Of a DNA stretch of 64,000 nucleotides, positions 48,693 to 58,128 are shown piece by piece; the stretch's first letter is position 1; each line of letters opens with the position of its first letter. This DNA is from Isoetes taiwanensis (Eukaryota > Streptophyta > Lycopodiopsida > Isoetales > Isoetaceae), in contig JAJEKV010000011.1 in the NCBI GenBank assembly GCA_021234155.1, positions 5,475,132 to 5,539,131 of the forward strand, read 5' to 3'. The position numbers and the translations under genes were made by a program. The notes beneath the pieces are model-generated. The model was not told the origin of the DNA, searched no databases, and saw nothing but the letters and a program-made list of their open reading frames with translations.

Positions 48693-49447
48693 CTTAACAA
48701 CTGCAAAACAGTGTAGAGATTTGAGAAACTTTCTCTAGTGCAGAGCTTTTCTTATTCCCGAATACACGTCCACGTAGTACAAGTAAAAGTTCCTGTACCA
48801 ATTAAGTGAAAGGCAAACTAAAAGCTATTCCGGAATACACTGGAGTAGGACAGTAAAGCTAAACGTATTCCGCTTCACATAGAATACGAGCAAGACGAAA
48901 AATGGATAGCTTTAAAAGGAAATTTTGGCACCTTCAGTTGCGTATTCCAGTCTCTGAGCTCAAGTCACCAGCGGCAGCACCTCGAATATAAGATTCAGAG
49001 ACTGTATTCCGATTCACATAGAGAAGACATGGACAGGTGAGCAACAAAGTACAACGTACAATCATTTTTAAGTCTGTTTCTTATTCCGGAATAGGTTTTG
49101 GCTTTCGTGTGTAAGACAAAGTGTATTCCGGAATACACTTTGGCTTACACACTGAAGACAAAGTGTATTCCGGAATACACTTTCGCCTTCACGCGAAGGC
49201 CAAAGTGTATTCCGGAATACAATCGCGTGAAGGCGAAAGTGTATTCCGGAATACACTTTCGTGTCTTTAGGTTTTGCAAGGTCAATTCTTTCGAATTGTT
49301 TCGTGAAATTTAGACATTTTTTCCGCTTTTTAGACTTGTTTAGCCCTGTTTTTTTCTCAAGGGCGCAGTGTTGTTTTGGCCTTTTTGACCACTTTTTGTC
49401 CTCTTTTTGTCATTTTGTTTAGACTTCTTGTATTTTGGAATAGTTTT
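48693..49447. promoter_or_regulatory. Divergent promoter region with GTATTCCGGAATAC palindromes
   Basis: This is the shared upstream region of the DUF7869 (left) and ParB-methyltransferase (right) genes. Complete TATTCCGGAATA sites lie at 48826-48837, 49082-49093 and in four larger copies, 49118-49141, 49160-49183, 49202-49221 and 49236-49259. Three of the four are perfect 24-bp palindromes built around GTGTATTCCGGAATACAC. Half sites (GTATTCC or GAATAC) lie at 48865, 48882, 48942 and 49004, and a damaged site at 48753. The spacers are themselves inverted: the copies at 49160 and 49236 with their flanks form a 37-bp perfect inverted repeat (49160-49196 and 49223-49259). Likely roles are operator, transposase or partition-type binding sites; this is inference. 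Confidence 0.8.
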
Positions 49448-52400
49448 ATGCCAGTGTTTTCTCTAAAAAAGTCGTGTTTTACACAACAATGTACTGTGCA
49501 AGAAGGCAAAGAAGAAACAAATGTAAGAAGACCATCAAATTCTCTCACAGAGAAGGGTTGACGATATGCTGAGCCTGCCATTTACGAGAACTTTCAAACA
49601 CAATGGTTCTTCACAAGGGGTACATCTGGAAAGTACAGCACCCTTACTTTCTTACATGTCTGTCGGAGTCCTGGTGCAAAAAGGTATGATGACAGAGAAT
49701 TTGTCTGCATGGGCACCATACAAGCTGTGAGTGAAGTAGCTGGGGAGTCCGGACAACGAGGGAGACTGTCCTTTCACACATCCCAAGGTTTCATTCATGT
49801 TGATGAAGCCTTTTTTAGAATGGTCAAAGTAAACCCACCGGCTCTTTACAAGTATGTTTCTCACTACATCAACAAGAGAAAGCTCAGTGCCATAATCAAC
49901 GACGTTCGAAGCACACAGAGCGAAGACTTCGCCCACAGCGAGTCAGAGCAGGGAGAAGAGGATGAACAACGAAGCCCGAGCAGTCCATCAGGGTTTGCGA
50001 GCAGTCCATCAGGGTCAAGAGAGCAGCCACCATCACCACCACCAAAGAAGTAGAGGCAAAACCGTTGCTGCTAAAGAGCCTAAAAAAAAGGAAAACGGCT
50101 TTAATTGCAACAGAAGATGCTCCTGAGGAAGCAACCAAGAAGAGAAAGGGGAAGGGCAAATCACCTGGTGTTGCCATTAAAGAAAAGAAGGTGATAAAAC
50201 ATCAGAGAAGATGGAAGAGATTAACCTGCACAAGTTTGTGCAAGGTGTCATTTACTTGCCCGTCACATCAATGAAGCTTCCTCCAAAAAATGAAGCTGGA
50301 GAACGACCACTGCAGGTTCGAAAGATATATGCAGATCATCTAAGGAATCTCAAGGACAGAATTCGGAGCAATCCAAACGCCCATGTTGCTCCTATTGTGG
50401 TTCTTGTTGATAGAGAGCAGTGCTCAAGTCCTGCAGAGTACGATAGAGAAAATGCGGACACATATACGCATTATGTTTTGGGTGGAACCACAGCTTCAAG
50501 ATAAGGAGGCAATTGTACAAAGAAAAACGAATCCTAGGTACTTATCTGTTCTCTGTGCAGTCTACTGTGGTTTGACCGACGAAGAAGCCAAAATCGTTGC
50601 CAACACTCACAACGCTGACAACAAGTACAAGTTAAAAATGAGCTTCGTCGACAAAATTAGATTTATGCACAGAGAATATGTCATTTTCAAGGAAAAGTAC
50701 GGGGAGGATTTGAAAAAGCCACAGTACTCTCTTGAACTTAAAGAAGCTTGTGCCATTGAGTGTTGCCTTAAATACGACGAGGCGAACAAACGGACGCCAC
50801 TCATTGGTTATGACAACTAGTTTCAGCTAGCGTTCAGGGATGGCCAGGTACGTTACAAGCGTATTCCAGAACGCTGATGAGTTTCTTATTTTGTTTGCAA
50901 ATCTGGGAGCTCCAAAATGAAATATTTAATATGTTTGAGCGTGGTGAACTAAAAAGTAAGGGCAAGGTCTCAGAGAAGAAGAAAGGCACCGACGTGCCAA
51001 AAAAAGAAATGACGATCACTGTCTGGAGGGAGATGTAGGGGTTTACTGACACAGAGTTACTAGAACGGCTCCTGCAGAAGGTGGTGGACAAGGAGTTCAC
51101 ACTAGAAGAAATGTCGAAGGAGTTGCACAAGTAAGCATTGCCATCATTGCTGCCTTTTTATTTCTAGAATTCTACAAGAACCTCAAAATAAGAGCCATCG
51201 GGTACTCCTGAAAATGCTTTCTCCCCCTCGAGGGATCGAAAGTGTATTCCAGAATACACCTTTGCACTTCGTGTAGTGTAAAAGTGTATTCCAGAATACA
51301 CTTTTCCCTAGAGGGGGAGAAAGAGTATTCTGGAATACACACTCTAACTTGGTGCATTGTAGAAGTGTATTCCAGAATACACTTTCGCTTCTTCACTGCA
51401 GTGAAAGTGTATTCTGGAATACACTGCTGCAACAACAAAAATGTTGTCTAAGGCACTTGTATTCTAGAATAAGTTTTTGTGGCAGGAAGATTGTTTACTT
51501 TACTTTTGCACTTTCCAACTGCTAAAACGGTTGTGGTTTTCTTTCAAGCCAAAAAAATGTCATCACCTGCCAGACATGTCTGATGGAGCAACTTAACGTG
51601 GAGACGTGGGAGAGGTGCAAGGAGCTTTATCCCATTGCTACATCCGACGAGCGTATTGTTCAGTACGCTCCAAATTTTGAAGGATGGGTACGCTGACTAA
51701 ACACATCATACTTGACTTGTCTCTGCCTCAATCTTTCCTTTGTTTGCAGAACAAGAAGAAAAATAAGGACCTGTCAGAAGGTTTCATGCACCTCGTGAGA
51801 CTGGCACGAGAAGAAAGAACACTGGCAGATAGGAGGACTCTAGAAGTGGAGCCTTCTGATTATGAAAAGTTTAGTTTGTACGACCAAAACAATTTGTTTT
51901 CTATCATCCACGGGGACTGCACTAAACTGGTTGGAACAGTAAAGCCACAGGATTTTACACTGGTCATAGCGGACCTTCCTTATGGCTTTAAAACTAAAGG
52001 ACAACCGTTACGATGATCAGCCTTTTAAAAATTCAGAGTTTAACGCTTTCGTCGACGGCATTAAACAAGTCACAACGGCTAAGCACCGGCGTCTTGTCGT
52101 GTTTCATTCGAGCATGCAATCCGACCTTGTGGAGTCCACGTTCAAAAATCATTTTGGATCCCCAGTGCAAGCTGGTTATGAGAATTTGGTTTGGTGAGTA
52201 AGTTATTCTGGAATACGTTGGGTTTGTTTCTTCTTTGTGTTTTCGTTTTCTATTCCAAAATATGATTGCCTTTGACTTGTTCTCTTTGTTTGTTTCTTGT
52301 TCTGTTTTCGTTAGTGACACGACTTTAATTTCTACAGGTACAAGACAAATATAAACTACCATGGCGGCGGGCCGAGGTTGCTGAGTAAAGTTGAATACCT

Positions 52401-52927
52401 CCATGTTGGAGCATTTTAACACAGCAGCATACCAGAACTTTTCTAATGTTTTGGAATTTCCAGCTGTGCTTCAGAAGCTACAAGACCCTAGTGCACAAGG
52501 TAGAATTGTTAATCACTACCAGAAGCCTCAAAAGCTAATCAACCATCTTCTAGACATGTTTTCACGTCCAGGAGATTGGGTGCTTGATGCTTTTTCTGGC
52601 TCTGGTACAACAATAGCTTGTGCACTTAAGAAGGGCCGGAATTGTGTAGCAGTGGACATAGATAAAGAAGTTGTGAACTTCATCAAGATGAGACTGGCTG
52701 CCTTGCCTACCCTACCAGATGAGCACCAAGAGTTAGGCGCCAGATCCTCATCTGATTTTGCCAAGCTGACCTCTTCAGAGATACAGCCTCCATTCACCAA
52801 CTCCTTAGATGATGAAGCTACCTTTGCAGAGCTGAAAGAAGTGGCACTAGCTACCATTCCTGAAGACACTGCAGAAGTAGACAAGGGTAAGGCACAAGAA
52901 AGGATCAGACTACAGAATCTGGCATAG
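49448..52927 (+). CDS. ParB-like domain fused to N4/N6 DNA methyltransferase (damaged)
   Basis: An N-terminal region of unknown type (49448-50040, through PAIYENFQTQWFFTRGTSGK) leads to a basic linker. A ParB/sulfiredoxin-like domain follows (50211-50847: HLRNLKDRI, APIVVLVDRE, HYVLGGTTA, LTDEEAKIVANTHN), then a helical part (50901-51130) and a CxxC-containing exon (51549-51687). The methyltransferase lies in 51750-52193 and 52338-52927, with motif IV ADLPYG followed by motif I DAFSGSGTT. That IV-to-I order is the beta class that methylates exocyclic N4 of cytosine or N6 of adenine. Introns are 50848-50900 (acceptor now AA), 51131-51548, 51688-51749 and 52194-52337. Lesions are stops at 49559, 50818 and 51036 and frame breaks near 50060, 50200, 50496, 51990 and 52414. 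ParB-methyltransferase fusions are typical of phages and bacteria. Confidence 0.78.
50848..50900 (+). other. Intron 1 of the methyltransferase gene, with a palindrome remnant
   Basis: The donor CAG|GTACGT is good. The expected acceptor reads TTTGCAA instead of TTTGCAG, a likely G-to-A change. The intron contains GCGTATTCCAGAACGC at 50859-50874, a relative of the GTATTC/GAATAC palindromes. Confidence 0.55.
51242..51471. repeat. Intronic array of GTATTCYRGAATAC palindromes
   Basis: Five 18-bp sites of the type GTGTATTCCAGAATACAC or its complement form lie at 51242-51259, 51284-51301, 51323-51340 (first base pair altered), 51365-51382 and 51407-51424. TATTCTAGAATA lies at 51460-51471. All are inside the intron 51131-51548. 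The centre is CCAG or CTGG (CTAG in the last), never CCGG as in the promoter array. Spacers are also inverted repeats, for example TTCACTGCAGTGAA at 51392-51405, and CTCCCCCTCGAGGG at 51221 against CCCTAGAGGGGGAG at 51306. Confidence 0.85.
52194..52337 (+). other. Intron 4 of the methyltransferase gene, with palindrome
   Basis: Clear GTGAGT donor and TTTCTACAG acceptor. TATTCTGGAATA, followed by CG, lies at 52204-52215, and an imperfect TATTCCAAAATA at 52251-52262. Confidence 0.7.
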
Positions 52928-53891
52928 CAGAAACAAGCAAAAAGAATGATGAAGACTACGATTTGGACCTTTAGCCTGTCTTTTACAAATAAATTTATTA
53001 CTCACCTTCATGTGTTGTTACAAAATGATGTCATTGAAACACTTTAATTATATAATGATTATTTTATTCACTACATTCTGGTGTTTCCAAGAAAATACTT
53101 TTAGAGAATACAAAAGCATGTCTAAATTCTTCCTTTTTCAAGTGCTGCTTTTGGCAAAATCCAAGTTCTTTTGCACTAAGGGGCCAAAAAGGAGGTAAAA
53201 AAAAATTAAGCCTATTGGAATTCCCAATTAGCAGGAAAAAAGTGTCATTTTCTAGAGCAGGCTGTTTTTTTCAAGGGAATCTTTGAAACGGGAGTGCTGC
53301 AGCACTCCCGTTTAATTTGCAACCATGTTTTCTGCTCTTTCTTAGTATTTTCAATTTTCTGGCATCATGCTCTGTCTTATTTACCTTTCACGTTTGCCAA
53401 GGATAGTTGTCCAGACTATGGAAAATTCTAACTTCATCCTTGTGGTTGCTGGAAGAATCTAGCTTAGTCCTTGTGGTTGTAATGCAGTTATATCAGACAC
53501 TTAAGTAAGCAGGTTGTATTTACTTGTAATCCTTGCGGTTGTGTCAGATGCTTAAGAGTTGCAGGTTTTATTCAGTTGCAATCCTCGGGGTGTATCAGAT
53601 GTTCAACTTGATCTTTGTGGTTGTAATTGTCTTAAACTTAAATCTTATGGTTCTGTTAACTTGATCCTGCCTGTATTAGGGTTCATATACAACATATTTA
53701 CAGATAGGCAGCTTTGTTTACAGATGAAAAACATACTTACAGATAGGCAGCTTTGGAGAACTGCATATCTTGTGTATTTATGAACAAATCAGTTAGATGA
53801 TTTCAATGATAATAAAGATGATAAGAAGGAAAAAGTAGAGCATCCAGGTAAAGAGGGCAATGGGCCTTATGAATCTGAATTGTTTGTACAG
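52928..53891. other. 3' flank of the methyltransferase gene and spacer
   Basis: No gene. It contains the perfect 28-bp palindrome at 53286-53313 and, from about 53430 to 53660, degenerate tandem copies of phrases like ATCCTTGTGGTTGTAAT and ATCAGATG-TTAA. Further right is a short duplicated ACAGATAGGCAGCTTTG (about 53700 and 53740). Confidence 0.55.
53286..53313. repeat. Perfect 28-bp palindrome
   Basis: The stretch reads the same on both strands. Its inner 20 bases are GGGAGTGCTGCAGCACTCCC. It lies just beyond the region that resembles the left flank of the DUF7869 gene, so it might mark a module boundary or be an RNA hairpin/terminator. It has no partner on the left side. Confidence 0.7.
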
Positions 53892-54431
53892 GGATGAGGA
53901 AGATAAGGCACATCCTTGCCCTTGGAGATTATTTTCTTTAACAGAGCTTCATGCTGCTACCAAGAACTTCAACTATGATAATAAACTTGGAGAGGGTACT
54001 TTTGGCAGTGTATACTGGGGACAACTTTGGGATGGTTCTCAGATATGCTTCTCTTTTCTGTTTAAATGACCATTTTATCTCAAATTATGAAGCATATCAC
54101 CATAACAATGCCATTTCAAAACATGATATGCATGAATTATCTGCAATTCTGAATGCCAGATTCACTGTCGGATTTGAAACAGATTGCAGTGAAAAGGTTG
54201 AAAATGTGGAGCATTAAAGAGGAGATGGAATTTGCAATAGAAGTTGAAGTTTTAGGAAGAGTGAGACACAAGAACCTTCTCAATCTCAGAGGCTACTGTG
54301 CAGAGGGAAAAGAAAGGCTAATAGTATATGATTTTATGGCCAATTCTAGCCTGGCCTCTCATTTACATGGGGAGAATGCTCTAGATCAAGAACTAGATTG
54401 GCGCCGCCGCATGAACATTGCAATTGGATCT
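53892..54431 (+). pseudogene. PTI1-like receptor kinase fragment
   Basis: Two exons of a PTI1-like serine/threonine kinase. Exon A (from the acceptor TTTGTACAG near 53891) has FSLTELHAATKNFNYDNK and the glycine loop LGEGTFGSVYWG, ending LWDGSQ. Exon B (54183-54431) has IAVKRLK (ATP-binding lysine), VLGRVRHKNLLNLRGYCAEG, RLIVYDFM and LDWRRRMNIAIGS. The exon A donor reads CAG|ATATGC, where GTATGC is expected, so splicing is probably lost. The gene stops after subdomain V/VI at a T-rich boundary, and the catalytic loop and activation segment are absent. It is a truncated duplicate. Confidence 0.88.
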
Positions 54432-54534
54432 TCTTTTTTTTTCTGAAATGTCAAATGCAAATGCGCATGTGACCACATGGGGCGAATTCAATCCTCCACC
54501 TCTTCCCCTATAGGCTAACTCATTCATAATGCAG

Positions 54535-55168
54535 GTTTCATTACGTGGCCAGCATGGAGTTTCTTTAACTGTGTAAAAAGTCAAGATGGATTTGAGTATA
54601 ACAGCTACATTTTTGCAAAAATGGCCACTATTCTTATAAAGTATCATAAAGTTGAGGTATAGGAAGAATTGCTGGGACAAGTGTATAAAGCTGGTAGTAG
54701 ATGTCATGATGCTATAGTTATTAATGCATTCTTGCTTGCATTTTCTAAAGCCGGCCTCAAAGCACAGTGTATGCATCTTATTTATTGGATGCACGATGCA
54801 GAAATAAAGCCAAATGGTAGAATCTTTACCTATCTTATTGTTTATTTTTTGTAAAACGGGGTCTCATGAAAAGGCATTGGAGACGTATTCGAACATGATT
54901 GCCAGTGGATTTCTTCCTGATATACTGTACTTACATATACTACACTTACATATATTGTGCTTATTGATGCATACTTTAAGGAGGGACAACCTGCAAAAGC
55001 CACTGCTTTATATAATGAAATGCGGAAAGAGGGTGTGGAACCATCATTAGTGACATATGAAATGATGATCAAGGGTCTTAGACGAGCTGGTAGGACAGCT
55101 GTTGCGAACACAGTTATTAAAGCCAGGAATTCTTCAGAATATGCAGAATGTGAAACACTTGAATTGTA
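54535..55168 (+). pseudogene. P-class PPR protein fragment
   Basis: Frame-broken pieces of a pentatricopeptide repeat protein. FNCVKSQDGFEYNSYIFAKM (about 54560) is followed by NAFLLAFSKAGLKAQCMHLI, then FCKTGSHEKALETYSNMIA, then LIDAYFKEGQPAKATALYNE and EPSLVTYEMMIKGLRRAGR near the C-terminus (stop 55166-55168). Two frame breaks and an in-frame TAG near 54658 prevent expression. PPR proteins bind organelle RNA. The kinase fragment abuts on the left with a T-rich junction, so the two gene pieces may have been brought together by transposition. Confidence 0.8.
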
Positions 55169-55369
55169 ATTTGAATTGTACTTTGACATAATATATTGTC
55201 ATTGTAAAGTAATGTACATAATATACTGTCATTGTAAAGTAATGTACAGAATATACTGTCATTGTCATAGTAATTGTGAAACTCAAGGATTATCTTTTCT
55301 TGCAATTCTCAGTAATTTTGAAAACATACAATCCTGACTCGAATGAATGCCTGCAATTTTGCTTAATTT

Positions 55370-56520
55370 TATTGGGTCTATAAAGCCAATAATTTACAGG
55401 TGCAAATATACATGGAACTGAATCTGCCTGTTCAAACACAAATCTGTTGCTAGAAACCTGTTGAAATATGTACATTCTCACTGTAACTTTACAATGCAAT
55501 GTTTTAGCAGCAAAAGGACTATGCAAAAAGTGTCCAAAATTAGAAGTTGTGTTTTAGAACGAAAACATGTGTAATGCTGCCCATCATAGCAAGGGGGCCA
55601 ATCATAGCAGCAGTACAAAGACAATAATTCCTCACATTTAAGTGGGAACTATATCAGCAAATATGAGTTAAAAACTATATCCGCAAATATGAGTTAAAAA
55701 CTATATCAGCAAATATGCCGAGGTACTATATCAGCAAATATGAGTTAACCTTGTTCATGGGTAAATATGGGTTAAACCTGTTCATGAGCAAATTTGTTCA
55801 TGGGTGCTAGCCGGGAGCATTGCCAACAGGCCCAAAGTAGGAGTTTGCCATGGACCGAAATTTGGTTATAGGAAACTGTATCAATTCTCATCAACGACTG
55901 TCCAGCTTAATGCAAGGGCAACTAGCGAAGTAGAGACTTCCATTTCAGCTGCAACTACAAAGGGAATCGTGCCTGATACAGAATGGTCCATCACTAAGGT
56001 ATTTCGACCTTGAATTCTCTCATGGTTGTTGCCTTTGAAAATGGCACGTTGTAGAACCTGCTTATATGAGAAAAGTTGTCTCGATAATTTATCCTGTGAT
56101 CTCAACTGTGTGAGAATATGAGTAAATATGGGTAAATATGAGTTAAACCTGTTCATGAGCAAATATGGGTAAACTCTCAAATGTGTAAACCTGTTGCTAG
56201 AAACCTGTTGCAACAAATGTGTAAACCTGTTGCTAGAAACGTTGCAGAAGCTTACCTACTAACTCTGCACTAATGGATTATCAGGAATGTATGGCACATC
56301 TGATTCTGGTCTACAAAGCCAATAATGTAGAGGTGCAAATATACATGGAACTGAGTCTACATGGCACTGTAGAAAACATAGAAAATCATAGAAAAGAAAC
56401 TCGAAAAGCCAACAAATATGACAACAAATGTGATAAATATGACAACAAATATGACAACATCTGAACAAACAAATACGAAACCTGAAAACAAATATGACAA
56501 CATCTGAACTGGCCAACATA
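55370..56520. repeat. Cluster of short tandem and dispersed repeats
   Basis: CTATATCAGCAAATATGAGTTAA recurs four times with variants between 55645 and 55750. GTGCAAATATACATGGAACTGA recurs at about 55399 and 56333. CTGTTGCTAGAAACCTGTTG recurs near 55446, 56190 and 56228. ATGACAACAAAT recurs near 56417-56500. No gene is supported. The 55804-56013 frame has no known motif. Confidence 0.55.
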
Positions 56521-57639
56521 ACTAGAATATCACAGTAAATTTCTGTCTGTCATTTGTCACAAAATGCTCCTGATGTGTCAGAGAGCGAAAACTGAAATGT
56601 GCGTAATGTTCAACTTGTAATCTTTGTTGTACAACAGCATCCTTCAATCCAAAAATCCAAGCAAATTAACCAAAAATAAAATGCCAGTTTTTGTTGCATA
56701 CATAATGCCAGTTTCTAAAATCAATTCTGAAATCACTTCTTCAACGACTTGATGGCTTCAGCAAGTATTTTTGCAACTTGAATCTCTACTTGGAAACTAG
56801 CATCGTGCATTTTTCTCATTGCTTCCATCTCGCTTTCTGAAATTTGTTTCAATGCTTCAACTTGAGATACCGAGATGAATTTTGAAGATTCTGAAATGGC
56901 TGTAGCCACACTCTGGGACGACGAGCTCACTGCTGCACACACATCATCTAATGCATCTACTCTTCTCCTCTTACGTTTTCTTCCACTAGATTGTCTGTCC
57001 TGAGTGTTCTCCTTACTAACTAACTGGTTGAAAATGAAATGTAAAACATGTAAACAAGAGAAAAGTATGTACCATAAATTGCAAAAGATTAACGCTGACC
57101 ATAATTACTTTGAGTCTCATTTTCTGGCTGATCGCTAGTCTCATTTTCTGGCTGATTGCTTTGAGTCTCATTCTCTGGCTGACTAGTTTGTGGTTGAGTG
57201 TAATGTGAACCTGGAGGGAAGCTATAAACAGGCTGACTTCGTGGCGTAGATGCTGGCATGTTCTCGGTCAAGATATTTTGGGGATTGCAAGCTTCTCTAC
57301 CTCCTAGCTAGTTCTGCATTGCATCAAACAATTGTTTATTAAATGTTCTTGGCAAGTCCTTCTCCCTACGCTGTGCTTCAGTCATGTTCCAATATGAAGA
57401 ATGTCCTAATGGTATGTTATTCTCATAGGAATTGATGAAATTGATTGCTCTGGCCTGAATACCCTAAAGCACATGCTAGGTTTTCTGGAACCCCAAAGCG
57501 ATTGGATGGAGACTGACAGATTCGGCTAGATTCAGCTTGACCACAGCAGTAAAGAGCTAATAAAGCATATTTTGTGACAGCACCCAAATCATGTGATTTG
57601 ATTCTGACGGATACAAAACATCTGGGTCAGATGAAGAAT

Positions 57640-58128
57640 GGTAAAACGAAGAAATTCGAAGGCAAGAATTTGAAGGCTGTTCCTTAGAAGGGTGAAAGCA
57701 TGTTAGGGCCTACATAAAAAATTACCAAAAAGGTACTTTTCTATGTACTTCTGTGCAAGTACATAATTGTATTTTAAAGTACCTAGACTGCAAGATTGAC
57801 TAAAAGAAATTGTGTTATGTTCAAGAGTAGTAGTACATACATGTTGTAAGGTACCTTATGATGTCAAGAAGATGTTAAGAACTCAAATATATCATCATCT
57901 TTGACTACCCAGAGTATTTTCCAGGTAGTTTCCAAAACATGTAGGCCCTAACATGCTCTTACCCAGAAGCACAGCGCATTGATCGTTCTATAGATTCAAG
58001 GAGTTATAGGGGAGGCTTTGGAAATAAAAGGAGCTTTAACTATAGAGAGGATAGATCTGGATTTCAGAAAGGAAACAGAGGTTTATGGAGGAAAATACCA
58101 AGAGGATTTCCTATCTGCTCAAAATGTT
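57640..58128 (+). pseudogene. Gag-like RG-rich remnant carrying a MITE
   Basis: A frame with EEIRRQEFEGCS before the MITE continues after it as RIDRSIDSRSYRGGFGNKRS and ends FPICSKC then stop. The arginine/glycine-rich stretch followed by CxxC resembles a retrotransposon gag just before its zinc knuckle, but the match is short. Removing the MITE and one AGAA copy keeps the frame. It lies within the trihelix intron. Confidence 0.45.
57690..57964. mobile_element. MITE with 26-bp terminal inverted repeats
   Basis: Left end GGGTGAAAGCATGTTAGGGC at 57690, and right end the near-exact inverse at 57939-57964 (reads GGGTAAGAGCATGTTAGGGC on the minus strand). The element is 275 bp, noncoding, and flanked by AGAA at 57686-57689 and 57965-57968. 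No autonomous partner is in the window. Confidence 0.75.

Noticed and set aside
49098-49313. Open frames at 49068-49313 and 51172-51451 with repeated KCIPEYT-like peptides on both strands
   Set aside because: They are translations of the palindrome arrays, appear on both strands, and lie in the promoter and an intron.
51242-51471. CRISPR-like array
   Set aside because: The repeated units are palindromes with short, unequal, themselves-inverted spacers in a plant nuclear gene intron. There are no Cas genes.
51980-52010. Small intron explaining the frame change after ADLPYG
   Set aside because: No donor/acceptor pair of workable size exists. A single extra A in the AAAA run restores the frame.
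49448-52927. Bacterial or phage contamination carrying the ParB-methyltransferase
   Set aside because: The gene has GT-AG introns and is embedded between plant transposon and gene remains.
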